25,069 nt of DNA from CAZMRW01 sp964568805 (GCA_964568805.1 CAZMRW010000071.1:1-25069); one strand, 5' to 3'. Counted from the first letter of the stretch, positions 7,128-15,780 are shown. Notes: generated by a model not told the origin, from the sequence alone. Translations and numbers: made by a program.

Positions 7128-7145
7128 CATCGTTTAAATTGATGA

Positions 7146-7352
7146 TTACTCCAAGGCGATATCTCCGTCGATGCGATAATTTAAATCAAGGCTCGGAATC
7201 TCCAGGGTCATTTTGACATCAAATGTTTCGCTGCCTTTGAGTTTCCCGGATTCAATCGCTTTAAGTACGGCGTGTTCGATCTCGCGCTGCGAGGTGACTC
7301 CGACTTTTTTCAGGTATTTCCTGATTTCCATATTCAAGGTATCTTCGTTCAT
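7146..7352 (-). CDS. DUF6494 family protein, 68 aa
   Basis: Small uncharacterised protein. The pattern NMEIRKYLKKVGVTSQREIE, then AIESGKLKGSE and a closing run of beta strands ending with an acidic tail (IDGDIALE) fits the short proteins I know as DUF6494; the family name is from memory. No signal peptide or membrane segment; probably cytoplasmic, with an N-terminal helical half and a C-terminal sheet. It has a perfect GGAGG ribosome binding site. It starts 9 nt after the stop of the pterin dehydratase-like gene, so the two are cotranscribed and may act together. Confidence 0.85.
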   Translation of the reverse strand: MNEDTLNMEIRKYLKKVGVTSQREIEHAVLKAIESGKLKGSETFDVKMTLEIPSLDLNYRIDGDIALE

Positions 7353-7361
7353 TGTGGCCTC

Positions 7362-7745
7362 CTAATCGTATTTAATATATTTGAATCGGGGATCATCGGG
7401 GGTACCTTCCAGTGCGCCGCCTTCCTTGCCGGGCTGCCACATGATCACCTCTTCGATTTTATGCGCCAGTTCAAAATCCTTGTTGGTGATGCCCTTGGCG
7501 GCGTGGTTCACCAACTTGACGATGACAAATGCATAGGAAACGGTCAGATCGGGATGATGAAACGCCGCTTCCGCCAGGTGCCCGACCGTATTCACTACCA
7601 TCAGTGTTCCTTTCCAGCCGCTGGTTTTGTATTTGCGCCGAATCCAGCCGTTTTCCAGATACCAGTGCGGAAGTTCAATCTTTAATCGTTCTTCCACTTC
7701 GGCATCGGTATAGGTTTCTTCAGGTTTGCGTTCTCTCCAGCCCAT
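7362..7745 (-). CDS. Pterin-4a-carbinolamine dehydratase-like protein, 127 aa
   Basis: Family members dehydrate 4a-hydroxy-tetrahydrobiopterin to regenerate the pterin cofactor of aromatic amino acid hydroxylases. The core W30s-L...F pattern is followed by the active-site motif E59-x3-H63-H64-P65 and then V-x-V-x-L-x-N-H81, with GITNKDFELAHKIEE as the last helix; the three catalytic-type histidines are all present. The protein is longer than the usual ~100-115 aa because of a C-terminal tail from about residue 104 (PGKEGGALEGTPDDPR). An AGAGG ribosome binding site precedes the ATG. No phenylalanine hydroxylase is nearby, and it leads an operon with a DUF6494 gene, so a different pterin or a non-enzymatic role is possible. 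Confidence 0.87.
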   Translation of the reverse strand: MGWRERKPEETYTDAEVEERLKIELPHWYLENGWIRRKYKTSGWKGTLMVVNTVGHLAEAAFHHPDLTVSYAFVIVKLVNHAAKGITNKDFELAHKIEEVIMWQPGKEGGALEGTPDDPRFKYIKYD

Positions 7746-7914
7746 AATGGTTTACCTCTTGCTAATTATTAATAATGAAGCGAGGCAATGACGTAGTTAT
7801 CATCAAAGCTTTCGCGCATTGGTTCAGGAAACTATTTTGAAAACTACTGAACTCCTTTCAAATATTGTTAACATTGAACCGAATCGGCATTTCTCGATTG
7901 CCGTTTGCCACAGT

Positions 7915-10620
7915 TTATTTATCGGATCTCAGCAGTTTCTTTAAAACGGTTCGAAGAATGCCGCCATCCCGATAATATTCGATTTCTATCGGCGTGTCGA
8001 TTCGGCTTAAGGTCTTGAAGGTTTTAAGTGTTCCATCAGGGGCCGTAGCTGAAACGGTTATCGGCTGCCCTGAAACCAGGGCATCGGGCAGTTCGATCGC
8101 TAAGGTTTCCGCCCCAGTGAGTCCAAGGCTTGCCGCCGACTCGCCATCAGCAAATTGCAGCGGCAGAATGCCCATGCCGATCAGGTTGCTACGGTGGATT
8201 CTCTCGTAACTCTCGGCGATCACCGCTTTGACTCCCTGCATAAAGGGCCCTTTCGCCGCCCAGTCGCGGGATGAGCCAGAGCCGTAATCTTTCCCGGCAA
8301 GAATGCATAGCGGAATGCCGGCTTCGCGGTATTTCATCGCCGCATCAAAAAAAGTCAAGGTTTCGCCGGTTGGATGGTAGCGCGTGACATTGCCTTCCAT
8401 GCCCGGAACCAAAAGGTTGCGGATGCGAATATTGGCGAAGGTGCCCCGGCACATCACCTGATCGTTGCCCCGGCGCGAACCGTAACTGTTCCAGTCTTTC
8501 CGCTCGATACCATGTTCCAGCAGATAGTTTGCCGCCGGGGAATCCGGAGCGATTTGACCAGCCGGTGAAATATGGTCGGTCGTTATGGAATCACCAAACA
8601 AGGCAAGCACCTTCAATCCTTTAAGCGGTTTAATTTCCTGGTGATCGGGGTCAAGATCGTCGAAGAACGGGGGAGGGCGGATATAAGTTGAATATTCGTT
8701 CCACTGATAAAGTTCGGAACCGGTTACTTTTATCTTTTGCCAGGGCTCGGTGCCGGAAAATACATCCTGGTAGCGCTCTTTAAACATCTCCGGAGTGACA
8801 AATTGGCTTATCGTTTGTGAAATTTCTTCGGCCGTGGGCCAGATATCTTGCAGGTACACCGGTTGGCCGTCATTGCCGATACCGATCGGTTCGGTGGTGA
8901 TGTCGACGGAGGTGGAACCGGCCAGCGCGTAGGCAACGACCAGGGGCGGCGAGGCGAGATAGTTGGTCTTGGTGAGGGGATGGACGCGCCCCTCAAAATT
9001 CCGGTTGCCGGATAACACTGCCGAGACCACCAGATTGTTTTCCTGTATCGCTTTTGCCACAGGTTCTTCGAGCGGACCGGAATTGCCGATGCAGGTGGTG
9101 CAACCGTAGCCTACCAGGTAAAAACCGAGTTGTTCCAGATAGGGCAGGAGTCCCGATTTTTTCAAATAGTCCGTGACCACCAGCGACCCCGGAGCCAATG
9201 ATGTTTTGACATATTTTTTGACTTTCAACCCTTTTTCGACGGCTTTTTTGGCCAAGAGGCCCGCACCCAGCATCACGGCAGGGTTGCTGGTATTGGTGCA
9301 GGAGGTAATTGCGGCAATGACGACGGCGCCATGTGTCATCGATTCCTCCGAGCCATGGAGTGAGACGACCGCGCTTCGGTTAAGGTCGTTTTCCGTTAGT
9401 CCCATCCCTTTGAAGCCGGACGGAGCGGTCAACATAAGCCGGTAAGTTGGCCCCACCTGGCTGAGCGGAATTCTGTCTTGCGGACGTTTGGGTCCGGCGA
9501 TCGCCGGTTCAATGGTGCCGAGATCGACTGACATCGTTTGCGTATAGTCGGGGTCCGGCGATGTATCGGTGCGAAAGAGGCCTTGCTCTTTCGTGTAACG
9601 CTCGGTGAGTTCGATTTGCTCGGCGCTGCGTCCCGACAGCCGCATGTAATCGAGCGTCTCGGCGTCAACGGGAAAGAAACTGACGGTTGAGCCTTGTTCC
9701 GGCGCCATGTTGCTGATGGTGGCCCGGTCCGGTATGCTCAACGCTGAAAGCCCGGCGCCGTAAAACTCGACAAACTTGCCTACGACGCCAAACTCCCGGC
9801 ACAGTTCGGTGATGCGCAGCACCAGATCGGTTGCGGTAACGCCTGCCGGCAGGGTCCCGGTCAGCTTGATGCCGATGACATCCGGAACGAGCATATAGAT
9901 GGGTTGATCCAGCATCACGGCTTCCGCTTCGATGCCGCCGACGCCCCAGGCCAGCACGCCCAGACCGTTAACCATCGGCGTATGCGAATCGGTGCCGACG
10001 CAACTGTCCGGATAACAGGCATTCTTATCCTTATTATGAAAGACGACCTGTGACAGGTATTCCAGGTTGACTTGATGAACGATGCCGGTGGAAGGCGGAA
10101 CCACGCGGAGATTTTGAAACGCGGCCTGTCCCCATTTTAGAAACTCATAGCGTTCGGCATTTCGTTGAAATTCGACTGCTTCGTTTAACGGCAAGGCATT
10201 GGCCTTGCCGAAATAGTCCACCTGAACGGAGTGATCGATGACCAGATCGCAAGGTATTAACGGATTGATTTTTTTCGGCTCGCCGCCCAGTTTTTTCATG
10301 GCGTCCCGCATCGCCGCCAGATCGACTAACGCAGGAACGCCGGTAAAATCCTGCAGGATCACCCGGGCGGGTTTATAGGGTATTTCCTGACGTGAACCGT
10401 GCGGTTGCCAGTTGGCAAGGCTCAGAACATGGTCCTGGGTGATGGCGTAGCCGTCGCAATTGCGCAGTACCGACTCAAGCAGAATTTTTATCGAATAAGG
10501 CAGGCGGGAGAGATTCGCGATGCCGGCTTGCTCGAGACGGTTCAAAGAGAAATACGAGACCTTGGCGTCGCTACCGAAGGTCAGTTGTTGAAGAGTGCCA
10601 TACGGATCGAGGTTATGCAT
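7915..10620 (-). CDS. acnA: Aconitate hydratase AcnA, 901 aa
   Basis: Interconverts citrate and isocitrate via cis-aconitate in the TCA cycle; cytoplasmic [4Fe-4S] enzyme. Length of 901 aa, and the N-terminal start DPYGTLQQL with SIKILLESVLRNCDG, place it in the AcnA/IRP branch rather than AcnB. Cluster ligands are C441 (in AAITSCTNTSNP), C507 and C510 (in GYGCTTCIGNSG). Also seen: VIDHSVQVD (128-136), CVGTDSHTPMVNGLGVLAWGVGGIEAE with part of the active site, and in the C-terminal swivel domain FGDSITTDHISPAG and GKDYGSGSSRDWAAKG. All key residues appear intact. The ATG at 10618-10620 has no strong ribosome binding site. It is divergent from the ferritin-like gene. AcnA-type enzymes are often stress- or iron-responsive, but the regulation here is not visible. 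Confidence 0.98.
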   Translation of the reverse strand: MHNLDPYGTLQQLTFGSDAKVSYFSLNRLEQAGIANLSRLPYSIKILLESVLRNCDGYAITQDHVLSLANWQPHGSRQEIPYKPARVILQDFTGVPALVDLAAMRDAMKKLGGEPKKINPLIPCDLVIDHSVQVDYFGKANALPLNEAVEFQRNAERYEFLKWGQAAFQNLRVVPPSTGIVHQVNLEYLSQVVFHNKDKNACYPDSCVGTDSHTPMVNGLGVLAWGVGGIEAEAVMLDQPIYMLVPDVIGIKLTGTLPAGVTATDLVLRITELCREFGVVGKFVEFYGAGLSALSIPDRATISNMAPEQGSTVSFFPVDAETLDYMRLSGRSAEQIELTERYTKEQGLFRTDTSPDPDYTQTMSVDLGTIEPAIAGPKRPQDRIPLSQVGPTYRLMLTAPSGFKGMGLTENDLNRSAVVSLHGSEESMTHGAVVIAAITSCTNTSNPAVMLGAGLLAKKAVEKGLKVKKYVKTSLAPGSLVVTDYLKKSGLLPYLEQLGFYLVGYGCTTCIGNSGPLEEPVAKAIQENNLVVSAVLSGNRNFEGRVHPLTKTNYLASPPLVVAYALAGSTSVDITTEPIGIGNDGQPVYLQDIWPTAEEISQTISQFVTPEMFKERYQDVFSGTEPWQKIKVTGSELYQWNEYSTYIRPPPFFDDLDPDHQEIKPLKGLKVLALFGDSITTDHISPAGQIAPDSPAANYLLEHGIERKDWNSYGSRRGNDQVMCRGTFANIRIRNLLVPGMEGNVTRYHPTGETLTFFDAAMKYREAGIPLCILAGKDYGSGSSRDWAAKGPFMQGVKAVIAESYERIHRSNLIGMGILPLQFADGESAASLGLTGAETLAIELPDALVSGQPITVSATAPDGTLKTFKTLSRIDTPIEIEYYRDGGILRTVLKKLLRSDK

Positions 10621-10650
10621 AGATAATGACTCACATGCCTGCGGTTATGA

Positions 10651-10662
10651 TTTGAATTCAAA
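10651..10662. promoter_or_regulatory. 12-bp palindrome between acnA and the ferritin-like gene
   Basis: TTTGAATTCAAA is a perfect palindrome in the 131-nt divergent region. It lies about 31 nt upstream of acnA and 50 nt upstream of the candidate -10 (TATAGT, 10713-10718) of the ferritin-like gene. It could be an operator for one or both genes but does not match the Fur consensus; a nearby GATAAT (10622-10627) is too short to count as a Fur box. Confidence 0.3.
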
Positions 10663-10751
10663 ATAATGAGACATCAATCATGCAGATTCTATCCAGGAAA
10701 AGAAAAAAAGGGTATAGTCGAAATCTGTTCATTTCATCTTTGGAGTTTCTT

Positions 10752-11195
10752 ATGACTAACGTGCAATTAGATATCGATGAAGTCGTTACGGTACTCAATA
10801 AAATCATGGAAACGGAGCTGGCCGGCGTCGTTCGTTATACTCACTATGCCTTGATGGTCTATGGTTACGGCCGTATCCCGATTGTTTCCTGGATGCGCAG
10901 CCAGGCAGCCGAGTCATTGGCTCATGCCAACGAAGCCGGTGAATTGATCACTCATTTAGGTAGCCACCCGTCTTTAGGGATCGGTCCCCTATTGGAAACC
11001 CATCGGCACGATATCGGAGATATTTTAAGGGAGTCGCTGGATCATGAAATGCTGGCTTTATCGGCCTATTATACGTTGCTGGAACTCGTCACCGGACATA
11101 ACGTCATGCTTGAGGAATATGCTCGCCGTATGATTGCCCTGGAGGAGATGCATCTGGGCGAAGTCCGCAAAATGCTGAAAAAACCAGGCGAATAA
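10752..11195 (+). CDS. Bacterioferritin-like protein, 147 aa
   Basis: Four-helix ferritin-fold protein, likely for iron storage or oxidation. I start at the ATG at 10752, which has TGGAG six nt upstream; a longer in-frame start at 10680 would add a non-conserved basic tail. Ligand candidates are E22 (METELAG), E54 and H58 (AESLAH), E99 (LDHE) and E131-x-x-H134 (ALEEMH). Compared with E. coli Bfr, the first ExxH is shifted: the residue three before H58 is Ser55 and the Glu is at -4. The haem-ligand Met of Bfr (two before that His) is Leu56, so haem binding of the Bfr type is not expected. The segment ITHLGSHPSLGIGPLLETHRHDIGDILRES is typical of a distinct Bfr-like branch. It is divergent from acnA, an Fe-S enzyme gene, and shares a short regulatory region with it. 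Confidence 0.87.
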   Translation: MTNVQLDIDEVVTVLNKIMETELAGVVRYTHYALMVYGYGRIPIVSWMRSQAAESLAHANEAGELITHLGSHPSLGIGPLLETHRHDIGDILRESLDHEMLALSAYYTLLELVTGHNVMLEEYARRMIALEEMHLGEVRKMLKKPGE

Positions 11196-11355
11196 GAACA
11201 ATACAACTCTCTCGACAAAATTTGATTCGAAGGCGATGCTTATGATTTAATTCGCTATATGGCGACGGCTGCCTGCACCATCGCCTCAGCTTTGCAGGTA
11301 GATTTGCCAACTGATTTCTGGCTTTAGTTAAGCAATTTAACGGGGGGAAATTTTA

Positions 11356-13860
11356 ATGAACACGAACAATAACAAGAATTACCCGGACAAAGCGGATTTT
11401 AAACCCCCTGTCGGCTGGCTGGCGGGGAGGGAACTGTTGGCGGCGTTAAAACGGATTTCCTCCTATGTTTTCATGGGCGACAAGCAGGATCCAAAGGACT
11501 GGATGTATGCAAGGCCGATAACCCCACCGAATAAAAATAAAGGATCGAAAGAGTCTTACTGGTTCGATTATATTGCCGATACCGGTGACGGCATGAAGGC
11601 CGTCTACACGATAGCCTACCTGTCTATGAGCGATCTTTGGATTGGGAATGCGGGCGTACCGGGCCCGGAAGGTGTTGCGTTAACCAAAGATGATGACTCG
11701 TTTCCACAGCAATTGCCCCGCGGCGAATTTTTATTTATCGGCGGCGATACCGCCTATCATATTGCCGATACGGCCTCACTCAGAGAACGATTCCAAATCC
11801 CGTTTAACTGCGCTTTCGATGACCTGATCCAGGCCGGAAAAAAAGTAGAGCGGCGTCCGCTCTACGGCATTCCCGCCAATCACGATTATTACGATGCTTT
11901 GGATGGTTTTAACCGTCAATTCCTCAAGCCGATTACTCCGGATAATCTTAAGATTGAAGAAGATGAAGCTCAGCCCCGGCTTGCTTTGAAAGGCTTTTAC
12001 CGCAGCCAGTCAGCCAGTTATGTGTTACTGAAGCTGCCTTTCGATTGGCAGATATGGGGATTCGATTCCCAGCAAGGTCAAATGGACATACGGCAATGGG
12101 CGTTTTTCGTATCGACTTTTCATGAGCCGTTGTTAAAGCAGGACGGAATTTTCGAACAGAATAACTATGAAACACTCAAATTGCATGTGCCTTCCAAGCT
12201 GATTGTTGCGACACCGGAGCCTAATACGGTATTCGGAAAATGGACCGGAAACAATGCCGATATCGTGCAAACGTTTACGCGCCTGGGACTGGAGCCCAGT
12301 TTTCTGGAAACTCCTAACGGACGCCTTGATCCGGGCAAATGTCGCCTTGATATTTCCGGTGATATACATCACTACGAGCGTTATTGGGGCAGTGTTCCGG
12401 CAGATGCGGAACCGGCCAATTATGCGTCGCTCGTTGCCGGGGGCGGCGGGGCATTTTTGCATCCCAGCCATACCGATATCAACGAGGTTACCAGAAAAGC
12501 TCAATATCCTTCACGTAAAGACTCCCACACCCACATCACAACGGAAATTCTCAATCCCTTGAATATTGCAAAGGGCGGATATTTGTGGCTGGTTGGGGCG
12601 ATCGTCGCGTTGTTAAGTTATTTTGCCGTTACCATTCCTCAAAGCACCTGGTCCCTGTTTGAGCTCATTCCAAATGAGAAAAGGCCGGGCTTTTTGGACG
12701 GCGGCCTTTTGTCAAAAATTCAAGCCGATCTTGATACGTCGGTCCTCGCCAATTCCGTTCTATGCTGTGCCAATAGCTATTATGGCGATCTAATCTATAT
12801 TTTGGTGGTCGTCGCTTTTCTGGTTTACTGGGTTATTCGCACTCCGTCACATTTTAAAATGGGCAGAAATAATCAATGGCGGCGGCGTGTCGTTGTGTTT
12901 GTTTTACCGGTCATTGCCGGTTTTGTCCCGTTGCTGATTTTGATCAATTTGAACCGTCCACAAATTCCGTCCTCATTTTTAGCGGGTTTTCTCATCGATC
13001 TGTATTTCATTGCGGCAGTATTACACTTTGGCTTAAGCCGGCGTTACAGCGATATTTTGATCATCCGGGCCAAATCAAATCTGGAAACCGTGTTCGACCG
13101 GATTCCTTTATGGATATTGAACGTCATGGGAGTCGTTTATGCCGGTTTCGGGTTTCTTCATTATGGCATTTACAGCACATCGGTGATGAGCGTTGACTTA
13201 CTGATAGCCCTTGTGTGGGTACTTTGCAGTGTCGGCCTGGTTGCGCTCGCCGGCTACGTGGGCGGCGCGCTTTTCATCGACAAGGCTAAAGCAAGATTCC
13301 TCGAACTTGCACGATTTGTGGCAATCGGCGGATGGCACGGCTTTTTACAATTGACAGTACCAGTATGCCTGGCGCTTTATTCAAGCTGGATGAACATTCT
13401 GATCATCTCGGTAGCCGTATTGGCGATAAACCTGCTGGCCGGGCGACTGTTTACCTCGGATTTTCTCGTCAAGGAATTGTCGTTTAACGATCAGAAAAAA
13501 ATCGGCAATTTACTTCTGGCAAGTTGGGTAATTGTCGGGATAGGCGCCATACTGGCGGCCAGTGGGGGCCAACCTGCTCAGGTGACATGGATGCGATTGC
13601 TGAGTATGCCGGTCCTGGGTGCATTTTTCAGTTGCATCTGGTTTGGCTGGTATTTGTCGGTCTCGCTCGCGTTTAACGGCCACAACAATGAGGCCGGCGG
13701 CGGTGCGAGATCCGAACGATTCCGGCATATGATCCGTTTTAAGCTGACAGAAAACACATTGACAGGGTATGTGATTGGCGTTGACAGGCCAATCACGGAT
13801 TTTTCCACGGAACCAAAATTCAGTCTCGTCGATGTCTTTACCATCAAGATACGCACATAG
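11356..13860 (+). CDS. Metallophosphoesterase fused to a large membrane domain, 834 aa
   Basis: The N-terminal half (about 70-375) is a calcineurin-like phosphoesterase: FDYIADTGDG (70-79), GGDTAYH (129-135), a variant of the GNHD motif as IPANHDYYD (172-180) and a GHxH-like DISGDIHHYERY (332-343), all with metal-binding residues. The usual first D-x-H is not evident; D75 or D78 may replace it. The C-terminal half holds about nine hydrophobic segments, starting with GGYLWLVGAIVALLSYFAV (407-425) and ending with GAFFSCIWFGWYLSVSLAF, so the phosphoesterase is tethered to the inner membrane. Substrate is unknown (phosphodiester, lipid or nucleotide). GGGGGG about 8 nt before the ATG is a strong ribosome binding site. 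It is monocistronic, 160 nt after the ferritin-like gene. No signal peptide is seen, so the enzymatic domain is probably cytoplasmic. Confidence 0.85.
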   Translation: MNTNNNKNYPDKADFKPPVGWLAGRELLAALKRISSYVFMGDKQDPKDWMYARPITPPNKNKGSKESYWFDYIADTGDGMKAVYTIAYLSMSDLWIGNAGVPGPEGVALTKDDDSFPQQLPRGEFLFIGGDTAYHIADTASLRERFQIPFNCAFDDLIQAGKKVERRPLYGIPANHDYYDALDGFNRQFLKPITPDNLKIEEDEAQPRLALKGFYRSQSASYVLLKLPFDWQIWGFDSQQGQMDIRQWAFFVSTFHEPLLKQDGIFEQNNYETLKLHVPSKLIVATPEPNTVFGKWTGNNADIVQTFTRLGLEPSFLETPNGRLDPGKCRLDISGDIHHYERYWGSVPADAEPANYASLVAGGGGAFLHPSHTDINEVTRKAQYPSRKDSHTHITTEILNPLNIAKGGYLWLVGAIVALLSYFAVTIPQSTWSLFELIPNEKRPGFLDGGLLSKIQADLDTSVLANSVLCCANSYYGDLIYILVVVAFLVYWVIRTPSHFKMGRNNQWRRRVVVFVLPVIAGFVPLLILINLNRPQIPSSFLAGFLIDLYFIAAVLHFGLSRRYSDILIIRAKSNLETVFDRIPLWILNVMGVVYAGFGFLHYGIYSTSVMSVDLLIALVWVLCSVGLVALAGYVGGALFIDKAKARFLELARFVAIGGWHGFLQLTVPVCLALYSSWMNILIISVAVLAINLLAGRLFTSDFLVKELSFNDQKKIGNLLLASWVIVGIGAILAASGGQPAQVTWMRLLSMPVLGAFFSCIWFGWYLSVSLAFNGHNNEAGGGARSERFRHMIRFKLTENTLTGYVIGVDRPITDFSTEPKFSLVDVFTIKIRT

Positions 13861-13981
13861 TTGGACAAAGCCGTGAGCCAGACAGTGTGAAGTTCGTATT
13901 TGCCGGTATAAATTTTGGTGTCAGCGAAAGGCCAAATTAGCATTCCTTGCTCGTATTAGCCGACATAACCTTTTTTGAGAC

Positions 13982-15208
13982 TTACCCGGCCCGGAAACAG
14001 TGTCCCTTCGGTACGACAGTGATGCCATTTGCCGAGACAGTAAACCGTCCGGCATTGACGGTGACATTGCCGCCGATACGCTCACCGGGCGGAATCTTGA
14101 CGTGTTTGTCGATAATGCAGCGTGTCAAGTGCGCGCCTGCTCCAACATGTACTCCTTCGAACAGGATCGAATCTTCGATCAAGGCATTCTCTTCGACACG
14201 GACTTGGGATGACAGGATGGAATGATTAATCGTACCGCCGGAAATAACCGATCCGCCACAGATCAGGGAGTCGACAAGTTGTCCATGCTTCCCGAGAGGG
14301 CCCGTCGACATGCGTGCCGGAGGATGCTGTCCATGATAGGTGCGGATGGGCCAGTCGGGCTGATACAGATTCATCGGCGTATGCGGTGCGAGCAGGTCCA
14401 TGTTTGCAGCATAGTATGAATCAAGGGTGCCGACATCTCGCCAGTACCGGTCTGGCGTGACGCGTCCTGTTGCTCCTCCGAAACGGTAAGCGCATACACG
14501 ATGTTTTTCGATAAGACGAGGAATGATGTCCTTGCCGAAATCATGATTTGATGTTCCGATGGCGTGATCAGCGCGTAATTCATGGCAGAGGAAATCCATG
14601 TCGAAGACGTAGATGCCCATGGAGGCGAGCGCATTTTGCGGGTCGTCCGACATTGGCCTAGGGTTCTTGGGTTTTTCGTGGAACTCGCGAATGCGATGCT
14701 TATTGTCCACCGACATGATGCCAAATTGGGAGGCGTCGGCGAGCGGCACTTGCATGCAGGCAATGGTCAATTCTGCTTGCTGGTCACGGTGAAAATTAAG
14801 CATTGCGGCATAATCCATCCGGTAGATGTGATCGCCCGACAATATCAATACCTGGTTGGCGTTGCTGCGTTCGAGCAGAAACAGATTCTGGAGGATAGCA
14901 TCAGCTGTCCCTGAATACCAGGATTCTCCAGTTCTCATTTGAGGCGGCACTGACGTGATGTATTCCGATATTTCCGGATTGAAGATGGACCAGCCGTCGC
15001 GCAGATGTTTTTGCAGCGAATGCGACTTGTATTGAGTCAGCACGAGGATGCGCCGCAATCCGGAGTGCAGGCAGTTGGTCAGGGTGAAGTCGATGATCCG
15101 GTATTTGCCGCCGAATGGCACTGCCGGTTTTGCCCGGTCGGCAGTGAGCGGATAAAGCCGATTGCCTGCACCTCCGGCTAAAATAATGGACAGGGTTTTG
15201 TCGAGCAT
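13982..15208 (-). CDS. glgC: Glucose-1-phosphate adenylyltransferase GlgC, 408 aa
   Basis: Makes ADP-glucose from glucose-1-phosphate and ATP, the committed step of bacterial glycogen synthesis; cytoplasmic tetramer, normally activated by glycolytic intermediates. Clear signatures: nucleotide-binding ILAGGAGNRLYPLT (9-22), AKPAVPFGG (26-34) with the conserved lysine, IIDFTLTNCLHSG (38-50), the LILSGDHIYRMDY segment with the catalytic Asp, and EFHEKPKNPRPMSDDP. The C-terminal third has the beta-helix repeats (ISGGTINHSILSSQVRVEENALIEDSILFEG) of the family. Length is slightly shorter than E. coli GlgC (431). AGGTGA lies just before the ATG. No other glycogen gene is in the window, so it is a stand-alone locus here, converging with the phosphoesterase gene. 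Confidence 0.97.
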   Translation of the reverse strand: MLDKTLSIILAGGAGNRLYPLTADRAKPAVPFGGKYRIIDFTLTNCLHSGLRRILVLTQYKSHSLQKHLRDGWSIFNPEISEYITSVPPQMRTGESWYSGTADAILQNLFLLERSNANQVLILSGDHIYRMDYAAMLNFHRDQQAELTIACMQVPLADASQFGIMSVDNKHRIREFHEKPKNPRPMSDDPQNALASMGIYVFDMDFLCHELRADHAIGTSNHDFGKDIIPRLIEKHRVCAYRFGGATGRVTPDRYWRDVGTLDSYYAANMDLLAPHTPMNLYQPDWPIRTYHGQHPPARMSTGPLGKHGQLVDSLICGGSVISGGTINHSILSSQVRVEENALIEDSILFEGVHVGAGAHLTRCIIDKHVKIPPGERIGGNVTVNAGRFTVSANGITVVPKGHCFRAG

Positions 15209-15312
15209 CCTTCACCTTTTCAAATCAATCTGCCGGTGTGAAATAAGCGGTTTCGTGATTCCTGATATAGCGTTGATAATGGCCATCACTAATCAACAAT
15301 GGCGACCTCCGG

Positions 15313-15341
15313 CTCTCTCCGGTTTAGAGAACCGGGGAGAG
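15313..15341. repeat. Strong hairpin upstream of glgC
   Basis: CTCTCTCCGGTT (15313-15324) pairs with AACCGGGGAGAG (15330-15341), 12 pairs with one G-T, loop TAGAG. It sits 105 nt upstream of the glgC start. No T run follows on either strand, so it is not an intrinsic terminator; it may be part of the glgC leader or an operator. Confidence 0.45.
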
Positions 15342-15573
15342 ACTATAAACAAGGATGTCGATAGGCATAAAGTTTAAATATCACGGCGTCCTATCCGGCG
15401 CTTTATGAATGTCCGTTGATTTGATGTAGTTAACAGGAATCGTTGATCGATATGGGTTCAGTTACTACCGGGAGTTGTTATCTTCGCTTTGTTTTCCACG
15501 AATAACAGCGAAATTTTCAGTTGAAAAAACGCCCTTCGAGCTCACCCAGAAACATAAAAATATAAAGGAAATT

Positions 15574-15609
15574 ATGAAAGTGGCCATGATTGTTCCCCTA
15601 GGGTTATAA
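15574..15609 (+). CDS. Possible 11-aa peptide frame
   Basis: ATG at 15574 encodes MKVAMIVPLGL then TAA. An AAAGGAA sequence (15564-15570) lies at a plausible though short distance, which is the only reason to list it. It could be a leader peptide, the remnant of a larger gene, or chance. Confidence 0.2.
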   Translation: MKVAMIVPLGL

Positions 15610-15660
15610 ACAATGTTGATGACGAGCGATGTTCTCGACAATTAAAAGAAAGCACTATTT

Positions 15661-15774
15661 ATGCCACTTTTTAAAAAAATCGCAAGGTCGATCGCGCCGG
15701 GCGATAACGTTGTCTCTTCCTTCAATGGGCAATCTCGGTCAACTCAAGCAGTCAGAAAAAAAGCACCAAGTTAG
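15661..15774 (+). CDS. Possible 37-aa basic small protein
   Basis: ATG at 15661 opens a 37-codon frame, starting MPLFKKIARSIAPGDNVVSS and ending in a basic tail with TAG at 15772-15774. No family is recognised. The ribosome binding site is weak (AAAGAAAG about 12 nt upstream). Its 3' end is antisense to the terminator of the candidate small RNA, and the lysine codons there simply read the terminator's A run, which argues against a real gene. Confidence 0.2.
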   Translation: MPLFKKIARSIAPGDNVVSSFNGQSRSTQAVRKKAPS

Positions 15775-15780
15775 TGCTCT
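15756..15780 (-). terminator. Intrinsic terminator of candidate sRNA
   Basis: Minus strand: AGAGCAC, loop TAACTTG, GTGCT, then a run of T through 15756. Five Watson-Crick pairs plus a G-T and an A-T at the base, with a 7-nt T tract: a standard rho-independent terminator. Confidence 0.65.

Noticed and set aside
7885..7903. Hairpin downstream of acnA as its terminator
   Set aside because: CGGCA/TGCCG has a nine-base loop, a competing pairing, and no T run on the minus strand.
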